Source: Cololabis saira (lineage: Eukaryota; Chordata; Actinopteri; Beloniformes; Belonidae). Taken from it: 64,000 bases of DNA. A program made the translations under genes and the position numbers. Of this stretch, positions 38,073 to 50,000 are shown one piece after another. The notes under the pieces were generated by a model. It searched no databases. It had not been told where the DNA came from and worked only from the letters and a program-made list of their open reading frames with translations. Positions within the stretch are counted from its first letter, which is position 1, and every line of letters starts with the position of its first letter. The DNA lies in NCBI RefSeq assembly GCF_033807715.1, contig NC_084607.1, positions 17,346,941 to 17,410,940 on the forward strand, read 5' to 3'.

Positions 38073-41000
38073 GTTGGTATATGTACTACTTGCGCGTAGA
38101 AACGCTTGTATTTTAGAAAAAAAGACACACCAGAAAGACTGGTGTCACTAAACACAACTTTCCTAATACCACATAGTTTGTATTTAGAGGGCCTTTCCCA
38201 CTGTTTTTAATTGGCTCTGAAGCTGAGAGGTAATCTGAAGCTGTCTGAAATGTTCAGTCCCATAATAAGGAACCCATACTGACCTGCAGTTCTCACATGA
38301 TAACACATGACCTGTATTAACTATGACTGTGGAGTAGTCTAGGTGATTAAACAGTGTCGGGGGAACACATGCGCAGTTCTGAGTCAAATGGTAAATCATT
38401 TTATATTTTTTTTAATATTTCATATTTTATTAAACATTACTGTACGCTATGAGTAAACACTCAGCACCACCCTGTAAACATAAACAGGAAGCCATGTCAG
38501 GGCCACCAGCATTAGGTTACTACATTTGTTACAGATTTTTCCTCTAGTAAACCATTTTATTGTTGCTCTTCATCTGTATTCACATTAAAATGTCAACAGT
38601 TACATTTCTGCTGTTTAAAATTAACATTCTGGGCATTTAAAAACTAATTCTTACTAAGAAAACTTTCCATTTAATAAATGTCTAATCCAGTTGTCAGTAT
38701 AAATTTGATCTGAGATATCAGTGATGAAAAGCCCTCTTTTTAAGATATGACTAAAACAACCATTTAACTAATTCACTAAATGAAAAAGGTTCACTTGGTG
38801 TGTAGAGCTTTAATTACCATTATGACACGAGTATAAAACTGGCTAGGACTAATGCCGTTAGAGCTCTCTGGAAGGCAATTACTGAAAAGAGTGTAATTTG
38901 ATTACATTCTAAACGGCTTGCTGTAAGAATATGAACGCAACACTATTTTATTAGACTCATGCAGTCATAAAACAGTTAAGTAATAAAAAAGATGACTGCT
39001 CGTTCATACGCCATAAAAAAAAGAAATTTTCGGCTGCAGATGATTGTGTTTTGTCCATTCTACAGTGGCCTTTTTTATGTGAGATTTGACTGGAGAAGAA
39101 AAGACTAAAAAGCGGAAACTTCACAGTGTTCAGTAATCTCCCCCAGAGTTCATTTACACAGCCAGTGAGGCTCTGTAGATAGCATTGTTTAGAGATTTAG
39201 AGATGGTGTCTGGCTGTGGACAGCAGTAGCAGAGTCGCTGCAGATGAGATGGACATTATCATGAAAACCAATACTGAGTGCTCATTAGTGCTCTCCGTAG
39301 TTTCTCCATCACCATGCAATTTCAGATTTCCACTTATTTCTGCCACTTAGCTGTCTTTTACATGCAATTGCAACAGCTGACTATGTTGAAATACAGGATA
39401 CACAGGGGGTGTACGTTATAGTTTGAGAGGTGTCAGTTCATTTAAAAGTCGTTGCTCAGTTGTTCAGTACCAGTGTAACATCAATTGGACCTTCCACACC
39501 CTATAAAGAGAGCTGTTTCATATGAATATGATAAAAAAAACACTCTTTTCTGATCCATTTTTTACTTTATTATTGTGATTCTGGCTGTGTTGGTTTTATA
39601 CATGAGCATCACCAAGTGTCTTGTACTGACCTGCGGTCGATATCTATTTCTTTCAGCTGTTATTTTCAGGGGTATTTTGTTGACATGATTCCAAAAAAGT
39701 GTGTGCAGATGCTAGTTTACACATTTTGCCTGGAACTGCACAACACTGGATGCTCCCTTGACCCTAGTGAAATGTCTTATGTTTATGTACAGATATTTTA
39801 GCCATTCCTAAGAGCATTTCTTGCGATTTAGGTGCCACAATGTACTTCTTTATTCACTTATCATGTTCATTATTGCATTTCGGGACTGTCACACTGGCTT
39901 ATTCACTTTCTCAGCACTAGAAATAACTTCTTAATTGGACGTGTTTGCCTTTTAAGAAAAGTGGAAAATGAAAAAAAGTCATGGGCAATTCCTTAAGACT
40001 AATGTTTCACAGTTTAATTAAATTTAACAGGCTCACATAAGCCAATTTTGTCCAAGCATCCATTTGGAAAGATAAAAGATCAATACATTCTGAATAATGG
40101 CTGTACAATAGTTGTTTTGTGTCTCTCTTTCTTCTTCCCAGTCGCACACGTCTTTCCTTGTTATGACATTGCATCCAGTGGAAATTGAAGTCGGTACATG
40201 TCTAATTACTTAACAATTGAGTGGAAAATTAGGAGGTCAAGTAGAGCAGCCTTGTTCTTCTAAAGGGTCTAAGAGGAGTTGTAGTGACAGGCTACCCAAC
40301 AAGGTTCAAGCTCATCATGAACTCCTCACAAAGCTACTTGTGGCTCATCAGCAGTGCCCTCCATGAAACAATTAGCAAATCATTGGATTAAGAGTTTGAC
40401 CTTTGTGCAAATGGAGACAGGACAGCCCACCTGTTCATAAACGAGCCACTGATTATGTCTATTATTGCAAATATTAACAGCTAACCTAATGATTTAGAGG
40501 AGCTGATAGCAGACTGGGACTCAGCATGATTAGATATCCATCTGATTTCAAAGATTTAAGTAATTTATTAGAATATGCAGAACTGTTCATGTCATTTTAA
40601 ATCCAGTGACAGTGTCCCTGCCATCTTAACAGAATTTGTGAGCATTAAAATTTGCAGGGCATTAGTTTATATTAAAAAATGAAGAGGAAAACATTGGGAT
40701 TGGTGACCGGGCTAACAAAAACATGTTCTTGCAATGTTCAACACTGTAGGGGTACTCCAATTGAGATGATTTTTTTTCTATTTCAGGTTTTGTAGAAAAA
40801 CTGAACAATTGATGAGTGATTCAGTTAGCAACTAAAACCTTGGGGGAAATTCTCCTCATGAACACAGTCAAAAGGAATTTTTCAGAAACTGAAGCAGCCT
40901 TTGTTCCAGGTTTAACAAACTACCAATTCAGTGTTTTATCGTTACTAAACAGTCTAAAATTAAGCATTTCATGCATGAAGACTCTAGAAACAAGCTATTC

Positions 41001-44000
41001 CTGTATGTTCCTCCGTGTCTGTCCATCCTTCAGGCTTCAAATATTTTGCAGACTCAGATATCACAAGACTACATGGAAGCCATGGTGTCACATGACATTC
41101 CCTCCTTTAGCCTTGGATCATTTTTTGTTTCCTCTTTACCGTGATCAAGTCCCTGCTGTGGCACTTGGCAGAAAAATCAAGGTCCTCTGTGAGCTGTGTT
41201 TTTCCCAAGACCACAAACATCTGCCCCTTTTCATGTCATGTCATGTTTTTTTTTTTTTTTTTATGCTTTGACCAGCAGTCTGCAGTTATGATGTTGACGA
41301 TGAGACAGCTACAGAGTAACCACAAATATCTCTAAACATGAGTGTTGTTTGATAATGGCTGATTGACTCAGGAAGCCAGCCTCATGGGTGGTGGGATCAG
41401 CTGGCCTTAACGGCATGAGGCCGCACATAACAGCTCTTTTTTTCCAGATAAAACTTGCTGACAGACTCTTCATTAAGTCTTAATAATAACATCGTAATTA
41501 CCGCTTTAACATATGCTATTTTTTTTTCTCTCTATCACATCTTCTCTCCCAGAGTCTGATATTTCTGGCATGTCTCGGTGTTGTGGGTCTTTGTCTGAGC
41601 GCGCTGGTTTTGGGGGCGTACGTGATGTGTTTGTGCTCCTGCCGCAAGGACCTAGATGAAAACACCAAAAGGCCTGACACATGCTGCGTTACCTGGGTTG
41701 CCGTGATCACAGGCCTCATCATATGGTGAGTACAGGCTGTTGCTTCCTTTGTCCCCCTTGCTGTACACAGCTACACGTTTCTCACAAAAGTACGAACACG
41801 TGTCTATATGAGGAACGAGTATCCGACTGATGTTGGATTATTATTCCAAATTCCCCTGAGAGAAGGGAGCGCATCAGTTATGATCCCACTTTAACCACAT
41901 GCATAAGAGTATACAAATGAGGCAAGTCATGCTGCTGTCATCAGCGTTTCTTCGAGCAAATAATCAGAAAGAGATCAATCTGTGAGGAACTTTAAATGCT
42001 GATTCCTCCTCTTTGTTCATTTCAATATTGTTCCAAATCACAATGTTGTAGCCTTTGAAGTCCTTTTATTTTTATTTCTTTGGTTGTCCAGCCACTTTAT
42101 GCAAGTATAAACAAAGAAGGAGCTTACATAAAACCTCTTGGACCACGTTGCTGGATTTAATTGTACTTTTTGAATATGATTCAATACTAAAAATGTCATA
42201 AAATGAAATAGAACAAATTAATCCCCAAAAGCCTTAATAGAATTTGTGCTCTGATCCCGTAAAACTTGTGACAGTGTTAGACTTTAACTTTGTTAGCTCT
42301 CTTTTGCCATACCCAACCACGGCTACAGCACACGGGGCGTGGTGAAATGCTAAGTGACTGGGCATGATGCTGTTGTGTAATGTCATGACCTTTCTATTTC
42401 CACTCACAATAACATCAACAATAAGCAACATATACAGTAGATGAAAGTTAACTCTGATTACAATAGCTTTAAAACTGTCATTGCTAAACTATATTGGAGT
42501 TTAGCAGTGACTCTCATATTTGATCCTTCATCACCCCATGAACCTCCACAACGGCAAAGTGAAGAAAGATCTTTGAAATTTAAATGATCAAAGTGAATTA
42601 AGAAATCTCACATTTACAGAAGCGTTCAGACTCTAGTTTATGAAACATGCGACTGAGTCTGGAGCATCACGGTTCCTTCAGTGATCCTTTCAGACTCACC
42701 CGTTCCTTGACTGGAACGCATTTGGGAATTATTTCATGTATGAGCTCTAACAAAGTCAGCAGACACCTGTCCATGAAAAGTCTCACACTCGCTGTTGAAG
42801 ATTGTGCCAGAATGAAAGCCGAGGCATGCTTTTGAAAGAACTATGCCCACCAGGAAGACTGAAGGATTGTGTGGAGGCACGCGCCTGGAAAGGGATACAA
42901 GAACAGTTCTGCTATTTTTTAAAGTGCCCAAAAGCACAGTGTGTGCCATCATTCTGAAACTGAGGAATTTGTGGCCGTCTGCCAAGGCTTTGGTCAAACA
43001 AGCAAACATGAACCCAATAGTGACTATAAATATCCCGTTTCTTAATGGCACAAAAGGACACATTGGTTGAGTGTAAAACAGCCACCATTCCTCACTAAAG
43101 TGCACATGACTTACTACTGGTAGTTAGCCAAGAGGCAAACAAAAGACTCAGACCATGAGGAGCAAAATCCCCTCGGAGTATGATGAGATTAAAATATGTG
43201 GCCACAATTACCTCATTCCCAGCATGTGTGGAAGAACTGTAGCTCATTAACACCATGACTGCACTCAAGCATGGTGTTGGGAGCATTACCCCGGGGGTAT
43301 CTTTTTATGCAACGGGGACTGGGAGACCATTTAAGATGTAGGGAAATAAAAACATATTGAGCAATCTAGAGTGAAAAGCATTTCTATTATGCTCAAGATC
43401 TTAAGATGGAGCAAAGGTTTATGTATTACAGCAATGCAACATGAGAAAAACGGGAGTAGCTTTTCGAAAATGTGATGCTTCCTTTCCAACATGGTTGAGA
43501 TTGATCATTTCTTTTATGAGGAATGTGATAAACTCTGAAGGAAATGTCCTTCAAGTGTGTGGAATCATTCGCATGCAGACTTTAGGTTACTATTCCTGCT
43601 AAATTTGCTAAAATGCAAATAATGATGATACTGATGATACATTTAATTTAGATATGTTTTTTTTTTGACTCCTAAGGTTATTTTACAATAAGCTATATAA
43701 AAATGAGATGCCAATAAACTCTGCAAGCAGAAATATATCATACAGTGTGCAAAATTACACAAAAATTACAAATGAAAAGCTTCAAGGAGCAGTTTATCGC
43801 TAATAAAATGCATAAACAGCGAGTAGGTGGATTAAAGTAATTATTTAATAGATAGAAGATGCAGCTGGAGGACCTATATTAGGTAAGCTAATTCAAACAG
43901 GTGTTTTTCTTATTCATTTTTTTTATTTTAAAGGTTTGAATTTCACAGCAGTATATCATTTGCCTACGTGAGGCAGCAGTGAATTTCAGAGTTTTGGTGC

Positions 44001-47000
44001 AGCATACAAAGAGCCTCTGGCACCAAGTGTGCTGACATTGATGAGGATTGCAGAGAATGAGAAGGAGTGTTGGAGTGCTGTAAGACAATGAGAGGTAGTG
44101 AACAGTTAAATGCTGCTTTGCATGCTGATTAAAAGTGAATAATTCAGGGAGCCGGTGAAGTCGCATCAATAGCAGTATGAGCTGTTCGGTGGACATGCAT
44201 GAGGTGCTCTGTAGATTATGTGTCAGCCCAGTTTAACTGCTGTTTACTGTAGTTTGAGGCACTTTTTTGTCATCAGTGCTTGCGTGTCATGCAGACATGC
44301 ATTTTCGGGTGAAGGAGATGGACTTGTGGGACAGATAAAGCTGAGTGTCATCAGCATGGCAATGACGATGAATATCATTGTAACAAAAAATGTTTGCCCA
44401 GACGGAGGAGGTAGATGATAAACAAGAGTGCCTGAAACACAGACCTTGTGGAGCGCAGCGATAGACGTTTTAACCCTGAGTAGTAGCTCTGCATCTGCGT
44501 TATGCTTGTGAGGGAGGAGGCAAACCATTGGTGGACAGCGCCCCTGATTCCTAAGGTAGCCAGCTGATCCATACCAAGGTAGTGCGATGGTATGAAAGGC
44601 TGCTATAAGAACAAGGGGGGTAAGAATAGAAAGAAAAAAAAATCTGGTTGGAATTAGGGCTGTTCGATTTTGCCCAAAAATAAAATCTCGATTTTTTTTC
44701 TCTCAAAATCCGATTTTCGATTACGATTACGATTATTTTGTGAATTGACAAAAGGCAAAGAAATGATTTCAAATATGCTGTTTTTTTATTGAACATTTGC
44801 CCCATTGGGCTTTAAGTGCAAACTTTGCTCTTACTAAACCAAAAATGAATGAATAAAGTGCAAAACTCTGTAAAATAAGTTGAAAAAAAGTTTTTAAAAA
44901 TATAATAAAATATAAAGTTTTATCTCTGAAAAAAAAATCAGCAAATCAGCACTTGCAAACATACAGTAAGTTATATTTCCAATTAAATAAAACAAGACAT
45001 TTTCTAATTAAACTAAACTGGGTCTTTGCATGCTAAATAATAATGCAACCCATGAAGGAGGTAGAGGTGTGTAATGTCAGTCATTACATTTGCTATTCAC
45101 ATTTGCAAGTTTTTTGCAAGGAACACGAGCCGGTCTACGGCATCTGGCTTGAGGGATGCCCGGTGGCATGTTACAACGCCCCCTCCTACACTAAAGAGCC
45201 TCTCCAATGGTGCACTTGTCGCAAGTATTGAGAGGTATTTCCATCAATCATTAATATGGTATCAATCATTAATATGTGTGCAGACAAGGTAAAAAAATTA
45301 AATTAAAAAAAAAAAAAAAAAAAAAAAAGTGAAAAATCGATTTTATGATTTTCACGTTTTAACATCGTTCTAATTACATAATCGCGATTACGATTTAAAA
45401 TCGATTAATCGAACAGCCCTAGTTGGAAGTGAGGCTGCATCTGCCCTCTATTTGGAGATGAATTGTAAGTCTGAATCGGGGTGGTTGTTGCCACAGTTTC
45501 TATTATCTGGGCCAGTCTTTTTTCCGTGCTTGATTGCGGGAACTTTGAGAGAAGGGGAACTGTGCCAGTGGATAGAGCTGAGCTAATGATGAGCTTATCA
45601 GGGGATGATTGAATTCAAGCACACTCTAACTAAGGTTGTGGGTACTGGATCCACGGCATTTCTGTGTGTTTGAATGTTGCTAATTTTGATGACCCGGTTG
45701 TCATTTTGAAGGTTGACGTTTCGAGGACATGGAGAGAAATGTATGACACTTACTCACAATACATGACATTAGAAGAGTTCTGTTGCTCGTGAACTGGTCT
45801 GATTTTAAAGCTGGGAAAGGAAAGAAAAACACCTAGAACATGTTTACAAGGTCTCTGTGCGTGGCGGTTTGTGGTGCATTGATCGCTCTATTCATGAAGA
45901 AAACAGCCGTACCTTCACCTGTATCGATGACATTTGGAGGGGTTTGCTTTTAAGAGGGGATTTATGTAGAAAGATACACTGTCAGACTACAGTTGTTGAT
46001 GAAGAAACGCACTCGTGGTGTGGAGCCTATGCAGTCGCTGGCTAGAGCTGCTAAACTGATGTAGTTTTGATGTTATCTAAGGAGCAGTGTCAGCAAATGA
46101 GAAAGTCCATGTTTTCAGTGGAGCCATAATGGATCAAAGTTTTAAATGAGCGATCTGAATGTGCAATGTGTTTATTTATTTATTTTTGTACAGCTCAGCT
46201 TGAGAATAGATGCCTTGAAAAGCACCAAGTAAGATAGCAGACTTCCGTTTAACCAGCACAGTTTAGTCATTCCCTGACAACATCTGAGGGGTCTTGTTTA
46301 TAAGGACAGCTGCAATTGTATATTTTATTCAGACGCACTTTTAGGCTACATACTCCTGTATGCTCCTAGATCCCCTGATCCAAGAGGAAGTCTGTGGAAA
46401 AGGAATAGCAGCAGTTTTCTTTCCTTTGTAGAAAGACAGCAGGAAAACACGAAGAAAGACCACCCACCTACACCGCCTTCCTGGAGTATGTCAACAGCGA
46501 GAGTGGAATATTATGTTTTTGCTACCGTTGACATTTTAATTTAGGATAAAACACGACAGTGAGACTAAAATGGGACCACCTTTCAGTCATTATTCATCAT
46601 TAGTCATATGAGCATACAGTATTTAGTTATTCTTTTAGACATTTTAATATCCTTTTTTTCTCTTCAGAACCTTTTTGTAGAACCTTTTACAAATTATCTT
46701 TTTTTTTTCCTTCTTTCTAAGTCACATTTATGGTTTTCATTATGGCGTAAACCTCCTGGCGCCAAAACCAATCACAGCAGATGACGACGAACTGAAATGA
46801 AGGTGAAGGATGACTTTAATGAAGGCTGTAAAACTGTTTATATCTGATTCGTCAACGTTCCAAAAATAAATAAATAAATAAATAAAATGGAGTGATCGGC
46901 AGCACCATTTTTGCTGAAAGAAGAATTGTGAGAAATAGACACTGGGTTCATCCACGTTACACATTACAGGTGTCAAGCAGAATTCTGATGTGGACTTAAC

Positions 47001-50000
47001 CATGAATGAAACGACAGGTTAAAAAGCTTCAGCATATGAAGATGTAGGGAGGTATTGGTGGATAGATGGAGGAAGCTCAAGCGAAAGATTCTTTTTACTT
47101 CCACCTTTCCTACTTTGATGAAAATCTCATGAGTATGTGTGTGTGTATACCCCCCGTTGTACTTTGGTGTTATCCAACGTCCAGAAACATCATAATGACA
47201 TAATAACAACAACAAAATAGTATACTAACCATTAATTTGCTTTTTCTGAATGTCTCTTTTCACAGTTCTGCTGTTGGAGTGGGTTTCTATGGGAACAGCG
47301 AGACCAATGATGGGGTCTACCAGCTGACCTACTCCCTCTACAATGCCAATCAAACACTGAATAGCGTCAGCAGTCTGGTGAGAGAAACGTGCTGACCTCA
47401 AATCCTTCATCATAAATATTAAACATGGTCTCTAAAATCATGTTTGGTACAATTCTGTTTCCAATTTAGTTTAAATTATGTTTAATCTATTTATTTTATT
47501 TTATTTTTTTAAATGAATAACCTCTGAACCAACCACAGCTACTGCCTATCCCCATAAATGAACCAGAAATTGAGTGGCTGCTTCATATCAGCACATGTTG
47601 CACAGGCTGGACGATTCTGTTGAAATGAGTAATGAAGCTGTCAAATTTTTTTGTACCCGAGGTTGCATTGATCTATTAATGTGAGCAAGGACTTTCATTT
47701 TCGTCATGTTCAAACGGAGCTAAATGTGACTGAGATGCAGCAGATTTTTGTACATTCAGGTCTGGCCTTGCATCAATTTTTCATCTTGTCCCCTGAATCT
47801 GACACTTTAACGAGCAACTGATTTTTTGTCTTTTAACTGGACATTATACAATCTTGTGTTCTGTGTGGCTATAAAAAAATATCCCCTCTGTAATGGAGAA
47901 GGTTTGAATTGTTTCAGAGTAAAATATCTTAGAAAAAAAAAAACGGAAATGGAAAAGAATTTTTCATCTCGTTCAAACTGGTTCGACACAAGTAATTTGA
48001 TTTGATTTTCCTTTTTACTGAAATATAATAATAATGTGACGACGTGGTTGCAAACATACCAGTGTTTTGTGTAAAATATGAACACTAATTGTGCTGTGAG
48101 TAACTGCTCCACCCATCCTTCTTTTATTGCTAATAATTCCTAGATTCGGATAATAGCAAAAGCATGATCCTCATATGGCTTGGTGCCTCGTTCTGTTTGG
48201 AAGCACGCTTTTAGACAACATAGCACTTCCTGTATTCATGCTGATGTGCATCTGTCTCAAAGCAGCCCCTCACCGCAGGGGTCTCTATCCACTTTTTTTG
48301 TCACAGTGAGGGAATTTAGGTGACTGCTGTCTGAGGATTTGTAAATAGGGATTATTTCTATGCAACTCCTGACCTGCATTCAGGGAAGTTATTTTCGGAG
48401 GCTTAGGGGCAGGAGGGATAGGAAAGAGGAAGGAGAGTAAGAACACAGCCTTGCAAGAAGCAATAATCACAATGAGCAAGAAGAGGATTAGCTCCCATCT
48501 GCTGTGCATTAATGGATGTTAAGCCTCTCCTCTTCCCATCTTGCAGTCTTGTTCGTGTTTGTGTGCATGGTCATGCCAGGATCATATATCCACTTAAAGC
48601 ACTCACACACACGCACACACATGCACACACACACACACATATATTATAGCAATGCATGGACAAATTACTCACATGGGCATGCTATCACCATCCATGAAGA
48701 GGAAACAGATTTAGATTTGCATGACACACTTGAATCAAGATTTATTCAAGAACGCGCCTCTATTAAAGTCCTGCAAGTCATCACACTTTATTTTGAAATG
48801 TCTGTTTTAATGTGCTTCACAAGATGGGTAAAAAAGAGATGTATTGTTCAAAAGAGCCATTACATTTTAATCAGCACATCTATAAAACAACAAACACAGA
48901 AAATTACAAACCTCATAAAAGCGATGTACAGTTTATTTCATGGTGGTGGTAGTAGATGGGGTTCAACTCGGATGACTCTACATCCTTGCTTCTCACTTTC
49001 TCTGCCGTATCCTGGTATTGATTTCATCCAAAAGAGAGATGGATATTATGGCTGCACGAGAAGAATAGACAGACCCCAGAGATATAAAGGCTTTCTCACG
49101 TGCAAACGCCTAGCTTGATGTAACATACTGCGCTTTTACAGAGCTGATGAGTTGGCTAGCCGACCTCCGTGAAGCTGAAGCTGCTTTTGTCAGTCTCTTG
49201 AATGATAGTGATTTCTTCATTATTGATTCAGAAAATCCTCTCTTCAGCTTACATTTTTGGTTTCTGTTAACGTGGTTTAAAAGTAGTCACTTGAATCGTT
49301 CCCTTTGATTTTTACAGCATTGACGACATCTTCTTTGTTTTATTTCACATGAAGGGGTAAATATCAGATTCAATTAAATGCAAACAGCCTCTCTTCTTCC
49401 CTAAACTCCATTTAGGCCACTGATTTACACTTAGAGGTGTTAAACTCTCCTTATAGCTTTCTATGCTTTTTGTCTTCATGAAATATGCACTCTCACGGCC
49501 TGCGAGGGATTATCATGTGTCATAGCGGGAAAGTCTCGATGGAGTGGACCATACTCTTCTGCTCTTGAAGAGGGTTTTTGATATTTCTCACACGTCCCAT
49601 AATTCTGTGTTGTTTCCAGTGTTCAGGTTGCAATATTAAGGGCCCTTCACTGCTGCCGGGAAAATGGCTGAGAGAACATGGCAATCACACTATATCAAAA
49701 TGTATGTTTCCAATTTACAGCAGTGGTTATTCTATTTCATATAGTGCTTCCTCTTTGAAACTAAAAGCTGCCCGGTGATTCTTAGAGCTAAATGATTTCT
49801 ACTTTCTGCATCATATTTCAGCTCACTTAAATGTCTCTCCTCGGGATCCTATTTCTCACTTTATAGCCTTTCTTGAGCTTAAAGTTCCGTGATAATATAT
49901 ATGTTTTGTTTTATGCCTGCAATTAACACAGCAGAGCCTTTAAGCAGAGCGTTGCAGCGCCACGTACGATGTGCATGTGGAGCGACTCATTTTACAGGCT

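Larger units (their letters stand above)
43905..46130 (+). repeat. Old large dispersed repeat, split by a hAT element
   Basis: Degenerate matches to the interior of the same large teleost repeat whose start is CATTTAGCAGACG: AGCTGAGTGTCATCAGCATG, GAGGAGGTAGATGATAAACA then AGAGTGCCTGAAACACAG, and GTAGCCAGCTGATCCAT. Sequence resuming after 45421 continues it. The limits are approximate. Confidence 0.45.
41726..47265 (+). other. Intron 2 (5,540 bp)
   Basis: Largest intron. It holds a decayed Tc1 element (about 42840-43450), an old dispersed repeat (about 43905-46130) and a hAT element nested in it (44655-45421). An (AAAT)n run lies near 46862-46888. Confidence 0.85.

Noticed and set aside
40816..41271. 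151-codon + strand open frame in intron 1
   Set aside because: Ends in poly-T encoded Phe, not in the frame or homology of the tweety protein, no splice support.
45043..45231. + strand 62-codon frame in the hAT element
   Set aside because: The real homology is on the opposite strand (hAT transposase dimerisation domain); this is its shadow.
48516..49118. 200-codon + strand open frame in intron 3
   Set aside because: Longest frame in the window, but it spans a CA microsatellite (HTHTHT), has no recognised domain and lies inside an intron of a well-defined gene.
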